Positions 46,601 to 54,696 of a DNA stretch of 64,000 nt are shown here, piece by piece. Numbering within the stretch: position 1 is the first letter of the stretch; every line of letters begins with the position of its first letter. The stretch spans positions 248,001 to 312,000 of the forward strand of contig CANMFM010000001.1 of assembly GCA_947497175.1 (NCBI GenBank), written 5' to 3'. The notes under the pieces are model-generated. The model was given only the letters and a program-made list of their open reading frames with translations. It ran no database searches and was not told the origin of the DNA. Source of the DNA: an uncultured Aquimarina sp. Its GTDB lineage: Bacteria > Bacteroidota > Bacteroidia > Flavobacteriales > Flavobacteriaceae. A program made the position numbers and the translations under genes.

Positions 46601-48041
46601 TATTGTTTGTAGCGATAGTTTTTATATTATGCTTCCTGGAAAACTCAATAAGTACTTGATTTACTCTATTTTCGTCTTCTTGATTATGACGCATAATCTC
46701 TATATACAGATCATCACCAAACTCCTGATGCCACCATAATAAGGCTTCTTCAGCTTGTTTTTCTCCAATATTTAAAACCTTACTTGGGACTTCTCCATAA
46801 AGATTGCCAGTAAGAACTATAATATCGTCTTTATATTGTTTGATGACTTCTTTATCTATTCTGGGCAGGTAATAGAATCCATCAACAAAGGCAATAGAAG
46901 ACATTTTGGCTAAATTGTGATATCCGTTTTTGTTTTTTGCAAGCATCACAATTTGATATCCATTATCTTTTCGGGATTTATCCTTATGATTTTCACATAC
47001 AAAAAACTCACAACCTACAATAGGTTTTATTTCAGTTCCTTCGGGTTCCAGACCGTTCTCAAGAGCTTCGGCATTTGCCGTTTTAACACTTTTATTATGG
47101 TTAGACACAGCTTGTACAAAATGAAACGCCCCCATCATATTAGCATGATCAGTCATTGCAACGGCATTCATTTTGTGTTGTGCAGCTACTTTTACCAAAT
47201 CCGGAATACTGGTAGTAGATTGTAATACAGAAAATTGCGTGTGATTATGCAAATGAGCAAAACTTACTTCATCGAGAGCAGCGATATTTTGTGCTATTTC
47301 TTGTTGAGATAAATCTGAAGTTTGATCTTTTGCGAGTCTTTCTCGTATTTTCTGTGAAGCTTTTTTGAGATTAATATGTTTTAATCCAATCAGCTGTATT
47401 GGTTCAGGATTTACTTCTTTAAAATTCTGAAAATAATCGGGCTGTACATCAAGTTCTTCAAGAGTGAATATTTGTTTTCTAATCAACTCTAAAAAGCAAC
47501 GTGTGGTTGCCTCCACATCGGCAGTTGCATTATGGGCTTCACCAAAAGCCACTCCAAAAAGATGTTCGTGTAATTCGGTAAGTGTAGGGAGTTTGAATTT
47601 TCCTCCTCTTCCTCCAGGTATTTTACAAAGTTCTGCTGTAGTCTCGGTACATGTATCAAGTACGGGCAAATTTTGTAAATCGTTTTCTAATCCTAAACGA
47701 TAAAATTCTGCCCCCATGATATTGACATCAAACCCTACATTTTGACCAACAACAAATTTTGTTTTTGATAGCGCGATATTAAATTTTTCGAGAACCTCTT
47801 CTAACGTAATTCCATCATGATCTGCAAGCTCTGTAGAGATACCATGAATTTTTTCTGCATCATACGGGATGTTAAAACCCTCGGGCTTTACCAGATAATC
47901 TTGATGTTCAATGCAATTTCCCATAGCATCGTGTAATTGCCAGGCAATTTGTATACATCTGGGCCAATTATCTGTATCACTAATGGGTGCATCCCATCGC
48001 TTTGGTAATCCGGTAGTTTCGGTATCAAAAACTAAGTACAT
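43656..48041 (-). CDS. dnaE: DNA polymerase III alpha subunit DnaE with fused N-terminal DEDDh exonuclease
   Basis: This 1461-residue replicative polymerase has extra sequence of about 200 residues at its N-terminus that forms a DnaQ-like 3'-5' exonuclease (FDTETTG at 4-10, HNATADVEAT near 180). The PHP domain follows at about 258 (FAHLHNHTQFSVL). The polymerase active site is PDIDIDF at 688-694, and the helix-hairpin-helix and OB-fold region (GVITTVEHRTSKNGKGW) lies at the C-terminus. The exonuclease-DnaE1 fusion, about 250-300 residues longer than E. coli DnaE, is known in Flavobacteriia. It carries out bulk chromosome replication with built-in proofreading. It is not an annotation merger, because the frame is continuous. 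Confidence 0.95.
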   Translation of the reverse strand: MYLVFDTETTGLPKRWDAPISDTDNWPRCIQIAWQLHDAMGNCIEHQDYLVKPEGFNIPYDAEKIHGISTELADHDGITLEEVLEKFNIALSKTKFVVGQNVGFDVNIMGAEFYRLGLENDLQNLPVLDTCTETTAELCKIPGGRGGKFKLPTLTELHEHLFGVAFGEAHNATADVEATTRCFLELIRKQIFTLEELDVQPDYFQNFKEVNPEPIQLIGLKHINLKKASQKIRERLAKDQTSDLSQQEIAQNIAALDEVSFAHLHNHTQFSVLQSTTSIPDLVKVAAQHKMNAVAMTDHANMMGAFHFVQAVSNHNKSVKTANAEALENGLEPEGTEIKPIVGCEFFVCENHKDKSRKDNGYQIVMLAKNKNGYHNLAKMSSIAFVDGFYYLPRIDKEVIKQYKDDIIVLTGNLYGEVPSKVLNIGEKQAEEALLWWHQEFGDDLYIEIMRHNQEDENRVNQVLIEFSRKHNIKTIATNNTYYCEKKDANAHDILLCVKDGEKQATPIGRGRGYRYGLPNQEYYFKSQEEMKNLFKDLPEAIINIQEIVDKIEPFILARDVLLPAFDIPAEFQSEEDIIDGGKRGENAYLRHITYEGAKIRYGEITPEIDERLDFELKVIEKTGYPGYFLIVEDFIRAARDMGVSVGPGRGSAAGSAVAYCLWITNLDPIKYDLLFERFLNPDRVSMPDIDIDFDDEGRGRVMDYVIEKYGANQVAQIITYGTMAAKSSIRDTARVLDLPLGDADRIAKLIPNMSKLGKIFGVDEATLKKKFRSDELEKVNELLNIAEGSDLEAETLNQARVLEGSVRNTGIHACGVIITPDDITKFVPVALAKDSDMYCTQFDNSVVESAGLLKMDFLGLKTLTLIKDTVKIVKAKHGVELDPENFPLDDEETYALFQRGETVGVFQYESPGMQKYMKELKPTVFADLIAMNALYRPGPLEYIPSFINRKHGTEEIIYDLEACEEYLKETYGITVYQEQVMLLSQKLADFTKGEADVLRKAMGKKQKAVLDKMKPKFIEQAAAKGHPEDKLEKIWKDWEAFAAYAFNKSHSTCYAWIAYQTAYLKAHYPAEYMAAVLSNNMNDIKQVTFFMEECKRMKLDVLGPDVNESYRKFSVNKDGAVRFGMGAIKGVGTGAVATIVENRKEDGPYKSIFDLAKRIDLRAANKKAFESLALAGGFDSFTETHRGQYFHEEGDGVTFLEKAMRYGSKYQESENSSQVSLFGESSDVQIPEPIVPPCEEWGTMEKLAREKEVVGIYLSGHPLDDFRYEMKYFCNATLLNFADLENNINRELSFGGVITTVEHRTSKNGKGWATFTMEDYNTAHEFRIFGEEYLKHRPFLVKSTFVYAKAYVKEGWVNRDTGKKGDPRIQFNSFQLLHDVMENYAKKLTIQLDINDLSDARIDGLKELLTEHSGNHTLNFVIYEMAEQLKLHMPSRKQKVNISQDLLTALENESVYYKLN

Positions 48042-48234
48042 AAAAGAGTGTTTCGAAAAAAAATTAACCTTACTGTGGTAACTTTCAAAAATAGGTAAAA
48101 TTAGAACTTAATTGAGTAAAACATCTCTATAGTTATTAACTAGAGATGAACAGTGTCGTTTATTACGGTTATTAGACATTTTAAGGTGTTATGTTTGCTA
48201 TTCAGTTGTTCTTAGTTTTTGAGGCTGAAGAAAT

Positions 48235-48260
48235 AAAAAAAACCGGGCAGAACCCGGTTT
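48235..48260 (-). terminator. Intrinsic terminator downstream of the PA2169 family gene
   Basis: AAACCGGG and CCCGGTTT arms (48240-48247, 48253-48260) enclose a 5-base loop and are followed on the minus strand by a T run. The hairpin starts 23 bases after the stop at 48284 and separates that gene from dnaE. Confidence 0.85.
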
Positions 48261-48283
48261 CTCTTTATATAGATCAGAGGATA

Positions 48284-48745
48284 TTATGCTGAAATCATTT
48301 CAAAGTGTTTTGCATCTTCAAGAGCTGCAATAATTCTGCTTCGTTGCTTCATAATTAAATCGTACGTGCTTTTAGGCAAAGTTGTTTCTTCTAATAGCGT
48401 ATCATATTCCTCAATAGCGGCTTCCTCTCCACGAATAATTTCTTGTAGTATGGCCTCTTCATCGTTAGAAGATAATGCTGTTCTAAAATTCATCCAGATT
48501 CTATGAGCATCTGCCGTGAAACTAGTTGACATGTCTGGGTTTTCACCGTAAGTTTTTAACTCCGATTGTAATTTTTCTGCAAAATCGCTTCGCTCGTTAG
48601 CTCTATCATCAAAATAATTTTTTAATTCCAAATTACTAACATTTTCCTTTGCCGTTGTATATCCCTTCTTGGCATCTAGACTCTTTTCTAAAATATCCTT
48701 TAAACGATTTGTAATTTTTTCTGTGTACTTCATTTCCATTTTCAT
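48284..48745 (-). CDS. PA2169 family four-helix-bundle protein (DUF2383)
   Basis: This 153-residue all-helical protein matches the ferritin-like DUF2383/PA2169 family. The helices are built around EKITNRLKDILEKSLDAKKG, NYFDDRANERSDFAEKLQSE, EEAILQEIIRGEEAAIEEYD and YDLIMKQRSRIIAALEDAKH, with conserved Glu, Asp and His at the positions expected for a four-helix bundle. It is often a stress-related protein of unknown function. Two in-frame ATGs (48745 and 48739) make the exact start uncertain. It has its own terminator. Confidence 0.85.
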   Translation of the reverse strand: MKMEMKYTEKITNRLKDILEKSLDAKKGYTTAKENVSNLELKNYFDDRANERSDFAEKLQSELKTYGENPDMSTSFTADAHRIWMNFRTALSSNDEEAILQEIIRGEEAAIEEYDTLLEETTLPKSTYDLIMKQRSRIIAALEDAKHFEMISA

Positions 48746-48923
48746 TTTTAAAAATTATTATTAGTTGTTGATGTAGTTAAACATTCATTTATAGTATATG
48801 CACTACAAGCCTTGTTGTCAAGGGATTTAACAGGGTTTAGTAACTTTTAACTGTAATTAACATTGATATTTAACGAAGATGTTAAAAATGTTAATACGTG
48901 TGATCCTTATATCATAATAATAG

Positions 48924-48954
48924 AAAAAGCACTCAATTATCTGAGTGCTTTTTT
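48924..48954 (-). terminator. Intrinsic terminator downstream of the DUF6252 lipoprotein gene
   Basis: AAAAGCACTCA and TGAGTGCTTTT arms surround a 6-base loop, with an A run before and a T run after, so it can work in both directions. It lies 29 bases past the stop at 48984. Confidence 0.85.
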
Positions 48955-48983
48955 ATCTATTATCGTGAGATCGATTTTACTGA

Positions 48984-49832
48984 TTAATAACCAAATTCAA
49001 ATATACCTTCAGATATTTGTACACCGCTTCTGGTTTCAAATTCGAAACTTCCACTAATACACTTTGCAACGGTATCATGATTGGTAATCGTTAATGTACC
49101 TGACAGAGCAGACGATTTATCGTTTAGTGAAGTATATGTTGCGCTGTAATCACCAGAACCTGTTAACGAATACTTCCCTGTGGTCACATTAGAAGGAAAT
49201 ACTATCGAGATTTCTCCTTCCTGATTCGTAGCTTTTATGATAATGGATACGTTTTCTACGCCGAACACTTCTGCGGTATGATTATCTGTAATCATTTCAG
49301 AGCCATTAACAAGTGCTGTTAAGGATGCATTAAGCAGACAAGGGTTAATGTTTTGGGTCACTTCTTCTTGCTCTTCTTCAATAACTCCGTTTTCTAATGG
49401 AATTTTGTAAAACCACCCATCACTAAAGCTGGTAGTATTTCCATGTTCATCTTTAAGATTGTTAAAGTAAAAATTTCCAGAGATCTCATTGTTATGAATT
49501 TCCGTAATATTTACGGTACCTTCTGTTTCTCCTTCTTTAGAGTTAAATTCTTCCTGATCTTTTTTAAAACGAATCTTTTGAACGGTTTGCTGTGAAGTTT
49601 TGTAGGATCCAACTTGGGTTGCAGAAGTCGAAAAACTTATTGATTTTTCTCCGGCGGTTCCTGAGATCACTAATGTGCCATCTTCATAAATAACAGCGCT
49701 CTTGATTGAAGACCTGAAAATTTCTCCATCAATTTTTGTCTGTAACGCAGGATCATTAATTTCAATATCGGTGGAACAAGAAGTAAAAATAAAGCAGAAA
49801 ACTGCTAATAGTTGAGTAGTAGTTCTGATCAT
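48984..49832 (-). CDS. DUF6252 domain-containing lipoprotein
   Basis: This 282-residue protein starts with a lipoprotein signal (TTTQLLAVFCFIFTSCS, lipidated Cys at 19). The following region, with KIDGEIFRSSIKSAVIYEDG, then LVISGTAGEKSISFS and EGTVNITEIHNNEISGNFYF, matches DUF6252, a family of Bacteroidota lipoproteins with a beta-rich fold. A second, similar beta unit (ASLTALVNGSEMITDN ... ISGSFEFE) occupies the C-terminal half, so the protein may hold two related domains. It is probably attached to the outer membrane. Function is unknown. Confidence 0.75.
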   Translation of the reverse strand: MIRTTTQLLAVFCFIFTSCSTDIEINDPALQTKIDGEIFRSSIKSAVIYEDGTLVISGTAGEKSISFSTSATQVGSYKTSQQTVQKIRFKKDQEEFNSKEGETEGTVNITEIHNNEISGNFYFNNLKDEHGNTTSFSDGWFYKIPLENGVIEEEQEEVTQNINPCLLNASLTALVNGSEMITDNHTAEVFGVENVSIIIKATNQEGEISIVFPSNVTTGKYSLTGSGDYSATYTSLNDKSSALSGTLTITNHDTVAKCISGSFEFETRSGVQISEGIFEFGY

Positions 49833-50090
49833 AGGCTTGGGGCTTTATAAAAATTTTACGGATAAACCGTATCTTATTTATGACTACAAACATAACATGA
49901 AAATCTGAAGAAAACAATTTTTTCATCGAAAAAATGCATATTTAATCGATGAAATACACAAAAACTTAATTTTTATTAAAAAAAGTAGGTTTATTTTTAT
50001 GTTTGGCAGTTCAGAATTTCTCCTACAATGCTAGAAAACTATTACTTAAAAGTTTATCTGGTATATATCAGAAACAAACTTTTGCAATTA

Positions 50091-50124
50091 TTGAGTCTTT
50101 TTCAAAAAGAAATAAGTAACTTTG
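50091..50124 (+). promoter_or_regulatory. Putative promoter of rpsP-rimM-trmN6, in a 337-base gene-free stretch
   Basis: TAACTTTG at 50117-50124 matches the Bacteroidota minus-7 consensus, and TTG at 50091-50093 can serve as minus-33 element with a 23-base spacer. The expected transcription start lies near 50131, about 40 bases before the rpsP ATG. The rest of 49833-50169 is AT-rich and shows no other feature. Confidence 0.6.
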
Positions 50125-50169
50125 CGCCCTTAATTATAAACAGGGTCGAGTACCCAAAAATTAATTTTT

Positions 50170-50697
50170 ATGCCTGTTAAAATTAGATTACAGAGACACG
50201 GTAAAAAAGGGAAACCTTTTTACTGGATCGTAGCAGCAGATGCTAGATCAAAAAGAGATGGTAGATTTCTTGAAAAGTTAGGGACGTACAATCCTAATGT
50301 AAACCCAGCCAGTATTGACCTTGATGTCGATGGTGCTGTAAAATGGTTACAAAATGGTGCGCAACCTACCGATACTGCAAGAGCTATTTTATCTTACAAA
50401 GGAGCTTTACTTAAAAATCACCTGGCAGGTGGAGTAAGAAAAGGAGCTTTAACTGAAGAACAAGCTGCAGAAAAATTTGAAGCTTGGTTATCAGAAAAAG
50501 AAGGTACTGTTAATGCTAAGAAAGATGCATTAGCAAAAGCCGAAGCAGCAGCAAAAGCTAAGGCTCTTGAGGCTGAAAAAGAAGTAAATGCCAAGCGTGA
50601 GGCTGAAGCTGCTGCAGCAAATGCACCAGAAGAAGCACCAGAAGCTGAGGCAGCAACAGAAGAAGTAACTACAGAAGCTAGCAGCGAGGAAGAATAG
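50170..50697 (+). CDS. rpsP: 30S ribosomal protein S16 with Ala/Glu-rich extension
   Basis: Residues 1-80 are a standard S16 ([20 protein letters not shown], then [12 protein letters not shown]). The remaining 95 residues are a charged, Ala/Glu/Lys-rich tail (for example [20 protein letters not shown]), which makes the protein 175 residues against about 80-90 in most bacteria. Such tails are usual in Bacteroidota. It is the first gene of an operon with rimM (14-base gap) and probably trmN6. Confidence 0.96.
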   Translation: MPVKIRLQRHGKKGKPFYWIVAADARSKRDGRFLEKLGTYNPNVNPASIDLDVDGAVKWLQNGAQPTDTARAILSYKGALLKNHLAGGVRKGALTEEQAAEKFEAWLSEKEGTVNAKKDALAKAEAAAKAKALEAEKEVNAKREAEAAAANAPEEAPEAEAATEEVTTEASSEEE

Positions 50698-50711
50698 TTG
50701 CATTATTAACG

Positions 50712-51236
50712 ATGAAGAAAGAAGAATGCTTCTATCTAGGTAAAATCGTAAGTAAATTTAGTTTTAAGGGTGAGGTGTTGATTAAATTGGATACCGATGA
50801 ACCCGAGAGTTATGTAAAAATGGAATCAGTATTTGTTCATTATAACAATAACCTGGTTCCATTTTTTATTGAACGATCTTCCCTTCATAAAAGCGATTTA
50901 CTTAGAGTAAAATTTGAAGATGTAGATACAGAAGAGGATGCCGATGATCTGATGAAAGCTGAAATTTATCTTCCACTTTCCTTATTGCCTAAACTAGAAG
51001 GTAACCAATTTTATTTCCATGAAGTTATTGGGTTTGCCATTGTTGATAGTACTTTTGGAGAAGTAGGCCTTATTAAATCTATTAATGATTCTACCGCACA
51101 AGCACTATTCGAGATAGATCGTAAAGGTACTGAGATTCTTATTCCGATGAATGATGAATTTATCGATAACATAGATAGAGAACAAAAGATAGTACATGTA
51201 ACCACTCCAGAAGGGCTAATCGACCTTTATCTGTAA
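50712..51236 (+). CDS. rimM: Ribosome maturation factor RimM
   Basis: This 174-residue protein has an N-terminal RimM domain (CFYLGKIVSKFSFKGEVLI) and a C-terminal PRC-barrel (FYFHEVIGFAIVD, then EILIPMNDEFIDNID). It assists 30S subunit head assembly through S19. Linkage to rpsP is the classical bacterial arrangement. Length is normal. Confidence 0.95.
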   Translation: MKKEECFYLGKIVSKFSFKGEVLIKLDTDEPESYVKMESVFVHYNNNLVPFFIERSSLHKSDLLRVKFEDVDTEEDADDLMKAEIYLPLSLLPKLEGNQFYFHEVIGFAIVDSTFGEVGLIKSINDSTAQALFEIDRKGTEILIPMNDEFIDNIDREQKIVHVTTPEGLIDLYL

Positions 51237-51279
51237 GTGTTTTTTGCAGCATTATTTTTAAACATGATAATGTATACCT

Positions 51280-51990
51280 ATGAAGCCTTTCAAATTTAAG
51301 CAGTTTACAATTGAACAAGACCGTTGTGCGATGAAAATTGGTACCGATGGAGTTCTTTTGGGGGCATGGGCCCCAATACATGATACGGTAAACTCAATTC
51401 TTGATATTGGTACAGGAACAGGAATCATAGCCCTAATGGCTGCTCAGCGCTCTAATGCTGAAATTATAGATGCTTTAGAGATTGATACCGAGGCTTACGA
51501 ACAAGCGGTGAATAATTTTGAAGCTTCACCATGGGGAGATCGGTTATTTTGTTACCATGCATCGTTTCAGGAATTTTTTGAAGAAATAGAAGACCGCTAT
51601 GAGTTGCTGATTAGCAATCCTCCGTTTTATGCTGAAGATTACAAAACTTCAGATACGCAACGAGATGTTGCCAGGTTTCAGGATGCACTTCCGCTCGAGC
51701 ATTTATTTATAGGAGCATCAAAATTATTATCTCAACAAGGTAAATTAGCAATCATTTTACCTTTTAAAGAAGAAGAAAAAAGTGTGGGGCTAGCAAAGCA
51801 ATTGAATTTATATCCTGAAAAAATAACCCGGGTAAAAGGCAATGCAACTTCAGCCGTAAAAAGAAGCTTACTGCTATTTGGATTTGATAAAGCAAAATTC
51901 CAAATAGATGAACTCATTATAGAAAATTCAAGACACGATTACACACAAGATTATATGAATCTTACCCAAGATTTTTATTTAAAAATGTAG
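51280..51990 (+). CDS. trmN6: tRNA1(Val) adenine-37 N6-methyltransferase
   Basis: This 236-residue class I methyltransferase has the SAM motif ILDIGTGTGIIALMAAQR (about residues 41-58) and the adenine N6-methyltransferase motif NPPFY (about 114). The opening FKFKQFTIEQDRCAMKIGTDG and the GVLLGAW segment are typical of the TrmN6/YfiC family, which modifies A37 of tRNA-Val. It starts 43 bases after rimM on the same strand and is followed by a strong terminator. Confidence 0.88.
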   Translation: MKPFKFKQFTIEQDRCAMKIGTDGVLLGAWAPIHDTVNSILDIGTGTGIIALMAAQRSNAEIIDALEIDTEAYEQAVNNFEASPWGDRLFCYHASFQEFFEEIEDRYELLISNPPFYAEDYKTSDTQRDVARFQDALPLEHLFIGASKLLSQQGKLAIILPFKEEEKSVGLAKQLNLYPEKITRVKGNATSAVKRSLLLFGFDKAKFQIDELIIENSRHDYTQDYMNLTQDFYLKM

Positions 51991-52087
51991 TAGCGAGTCG
52001 TTAGTTAATTACTTTTTACAGATGTAGTTCTCGGTAGTTTGTAACAAACCTTAGTGCACTACCCTGATAACCAATTTTTTTAAAACA

Positions 52088-52119
52088 AAAAGGAAGGTTA
52101 TCGTCAGAACCTTCCTTTT
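52088..52119. terminator. Bidirectional terminator between trmN6 and the gene at 52195
   Basis: A perfect 12-bp stem (AAAAGGAAGGTT and AACCTTCCTTTT) with an 8-base loop has A and T runs on its flanks. It lies between two convergent genes and can end both transcripts. Confidence 0.88.
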
Positions 52120-52194
52120 CACAATTCAATCACTCTATAAAGTTTAATTTATTACACTATAAATTAAGACTCTTACTTGTTATGGATCAATAAT

Positions 52195-52506
52195 TTATTT
52201 TTTGATCCAGTTTCCATCTGCATCGCAATACACCTCCATTGTTTTTTCTCCTTGCTTTAAAACCAACATAAACTCAGAAGCATCTTCTTTGGCTCCTGCT
52301 TTTTCGATAACTGCACCAGCAAAATCTTTGGCAACCGCATCGATAACTGTTTGAGGTAAATTTTCTACGGCCAGGTCTATATATTTATCCTGAGCAGGAG
52401 TGGTAATTTCTGAAGCATCAGTAGAGGCTATATCTTGTGCGTTGATCTCCTGAGCTCCTACTAATAATCCAAATACTAATACCGGTAATACAAATAAATT
52501 TTTCAT
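52195..52506 (-). CDS. Small secreted PepSY-like protein
   Basis: This 103-residue protein has a signal peptide (MKNLFVLPVLVFGLLVGAQEINAQ). The mature domain of about 75 residues has a helix (KYIDLAVENLPQTVIDAVAKDF) followed by three strands (AVIEKAGAKED, EFMLVLKQGEK, MEVYCDADGNWIKK), as in PepSY/BLIP-like small periplasmic domains common in Bacteroidota. Function is unknown. It is transcribed alone, with a gene-free region upstream. Confidence 0.7.
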   Translation of the reverse strand: MKNLFVLPVLVFGLLVGAQEINAQDIASTDASEITTPAQDKYIDLAVENLPQTVIDAVAKDFAGAVIEKAGAKEDASEFMLVLKQGEKTMEVYCDADGNWIKK

Positions 52507-53046
52507 TTTGTGTTCTTTTAAGATTTACATTTTGTTACACTTTATACTTTGGAATAATTGTGCCAGAGGAGAATAGAACACAATAATCAAAATCAAGTAG
52601 CTGTATTTCAGTTTGTTATGATTAATTCGTGTTTATCTGTAGTTTTTCAATTAACAAGATTTTATGTAGAAAAAATGTAATACTGCGGAATTTGTACACA
52701 AAAAACCTCTAACCAAAGAGGTGTATAAACAACTCACAATAACATTCTTTCGGATATACATGTTATAAACTGAGATGTAGAATGAAGCGTTTTGAATAGG
52801 ATTACACATGTAAAAATACAATCATTAAGTAAGCCGCTTTAAAGGTTCTGCAGTATATCCCTTTCTTGATCGAATAGCGGGATGTCTTGTGCCATTCGGA
52901 TATTGAAAAACCAGACTGTTAAAAACTCAGAAGTAGTTGTGCTTTTTTAAAAATGTGAAAAAAATTGCTTGCTCTTTTTCCATTAATTACATTTGTTAAG
53001 CACATACGTGCAATAATTTTGATAATACTTAAAAGATATATACCAA
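52507..53046. other. 540-base stretch without a recognised gene
   Basis: No supported protein gene was found. A hairpin CCTCT/AGAGG at 52706-52721, followed by an A run on its left side, looks like a minus-strand intrinsic terminator but has no obvious gene upstream of it on that strand. A minus-strand frame of 18 codons starting near 52900 ends at once. The remainder is AT-rich upstream sequence of the flanking genes. A small RNA on the minus strand ending at the hairpin is possible. Confidence 0.4.
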
Positions 53047-54225
53047 ATGAAGCCAGATCTTTTTGAAGCGCCCGATTATTATAATTTAGACGAATTACTT
53101 TCTGACGAGCATAAGCTAGTTCGCGATGCGGCTCGTAGCTGGGTAAAACGCGAAGTCTCGCCAATTATAGAAGAATACGCCCAGCGAGCAGAATTTCCAA
53201 ATCAAATTATTAAAGGTTTAGCAGAGATTGGTGCGTTTGGACCTTATATCCCCGAAGAATATGGTGGGGCGGGCCTTGATCAAATTAGCTATGGCTTGAT
53301 TATGCAAGAGATAGAACGTGGCGATTCTGGTGTGCGATCAACCTCTTCGGTACAATCTTCATTAGTGATGTATCCTATTTGGAAATACGGTAACGAAGCA
53401 CAACGCAAAAAATACCTTCCAAAATTAGCGTCAGGTGAGTTTATGGGATGTTTTGGGCTTACCGAACCTGATCATGGTTCTAATCCGGGCGGGATGACCA
53501 CTAATTTTAAAGATAAAGGGGATCATTATTTGCTTAATGGAGCCAAACTATGGATATCTAATGCCCCTTTTGCAGATATTGCAGTGGTTTGGGCAAAAAA
53601 TGAAGAAGGAAGAATCCATGGGTTGGTGGTAGAACGAGGTATGGAAGGATTCTCAACTCCAGAAACACATAATAAATGGTCATTGAGAGCTTCTGCTACC
53701 GGAGAATTGATTTTTGACAATGTTAAGGTGCCAAAAGAAAACCTATTGCCCAATAAAAGTGGATTAGGAGCACCACTAGGTTGCTTAGATTCTGCTCGTT
53801 ACGGAATAGCATGGGGTGCCATTGGTGCTGCAATGGATTGCTATGATACTGCCTTGAGATATGCCAAAGAACGCATCCAGTTTGATAAACCTATTGGAGC
53901 CACACAATTGCAACAAAAAAAGCTAGCAGAAATGATTACCGAAATTACCAAAGCACAATTAATGGCTTGGCGATTAGGAGTGTTGCGTAACCAAGGTAAG
54001 GCTACTTCGGCCCAGATCTCGATGGCAAAACGCAATAATGTGGATATGGCTATAAAAATTGCCAGAGAGGCAAGGCAAATCCTTGGCGGAATGGGAATCA
54101 CCGGAGAGTATAGCATTATGCGTCATATGATGAATCTGGAAAGTGTGATCACATACGAAGGAACTCATGATATACATTTACTTATTACAGGAATGGATAT
54201 CACAGGTTTTTCGGCTTTTAAATAA
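53047..54225 (+). CDS. Acyl-CoA dehydrogenase, glutaryl-CoA dehydrogenase-like
   Basis: This 392-residue flavoprotein has the full acyl-CoA dehydrogenase fold. It contains the FAD-contact segment GCFGLTEPDHGSNPGGM (about 136-152) and the catalytic base Glu371 in ITYEGTHDIHLL. The TYEGTHDIH motif and the downstream TGMDITGFSAF are characteristic of glutaryl-CoA dehydrogenases, which oxidise and decarboxylate glutaryl-CoA in lysine and tryptophan breakdown. The cyclase-family gene at 4545 is far away, so no pathway cluster is visible. Electron-transfer flavoprotein would be the partner. Confidence 0.88.
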   Translation: MKPDLFEAPDYYNLDELLSDEHKLVRDAARSWVKREVSPIIEEYAQRAEFPNQIIKGLAEIGAFGPYIPEEYGGAGLDQISYGLIMQEIERGDSGVRSTSSVQSSLVMYPIWKYGNEAQRKKYLPKLASGEFMGCFGLTEPDHGSNPGGMTTNFKDKGDHYLLNGAKLWISNAPFADIAVVWAKNEEGRIHGLVVERGMEGFSTPETHNKWSLRASATGELIFDNVKVPKENLLPNKSGLGAPLGCLDSARYGIAWGAIGAAMDCYDTALRYAKERIQFDKPIGATQLQQKKLAEMITEITKAQLMAWRLGVLRNQGKATSAQISMAKRNNVDMAIKIAREARQILGGMGITGEYSIMRHMMNLESVITYEGTHDIHLLITGMDITGFSAFK

Positions 54226-54257
54226 ATTATAACAGCATAATAATCCAAAAGGGGGGG

Positions 54258-54614
54258 TGGTTCTGAACCACCCCTAACCCGGTTCGATACCCCCTTGAGG
54301 GTGGTTCTTTACTCATTCTAAGCTATGCAATACTGTTTATAAGAGGTTTTATACCTGTTCGAACCGCTTATATAAGTGGTTCAAGTAGGTAATTTGCTAT
54401 CTAAAAGGGGTTCGCAACCTATTATAAGGGGTGCAAAACCGATTCGAAACAGTGTGATAGCCCTTCGAGACGGTTACTAATAGGTCAGAATCATCTCAGA
54501 ACCACCTAAAAACAGCAATTAACCACCCTTTGGGTAGTACATAACAGATTAGAAAGGGTTTACAACCGATGTAGAAGAGTACTGAACCACTTATTACGAC
54601 CGGGCAACCGGTTA
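54258..54614. repeat. Degenerate array of about 17 units of 21 bases with a GGTT-N3-4-AACC palindromic core
   Basis: The gap 54226-54696 holds no gene. Cutting it every 21 bases from 54258 aligns a recurring core: perfect at 54259-54269 (GGTTCTGAACC) and in the unit at 54405 (GGTTCGCAACC). It is partial in the units at 54279, 54300, 54342, 54426, 54468 and 54552, and only the AACC half survives in those at 54489, 54510, 54573 and 54594. Units at 54321, 54363 and 54384 are largely decayed. The first unit also forms a GGGGTGGTT/AACCACCCC hairpin at 54254-54274. Identity between units is too low for a CRISPR, and both strands contain stops in the minus-strand heptapeptide frame. Confidence 0.6.
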
Positions 54615-54696
54615 TCATAAGTAAAGTTTCTATTTTTACATCACCATGTTTAACAATCGAAGAGTAATGATCTTCAGTTTTTAATGACATACAAGT

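Noticed and set aside
43656..48041. Annotation merger of a separate exonuclease and dnaE
   Set aside because: The frame is continuous from the exonuclease into the PHP domain with no internal start or gap, and this fusion is known in Flavobacteriia.
54258..54614. Possible CRISPR array
   Set aside because: Units are 21 bases with decayed identity and no unique spacers between conserved repeats, and no cas genes are nearby.
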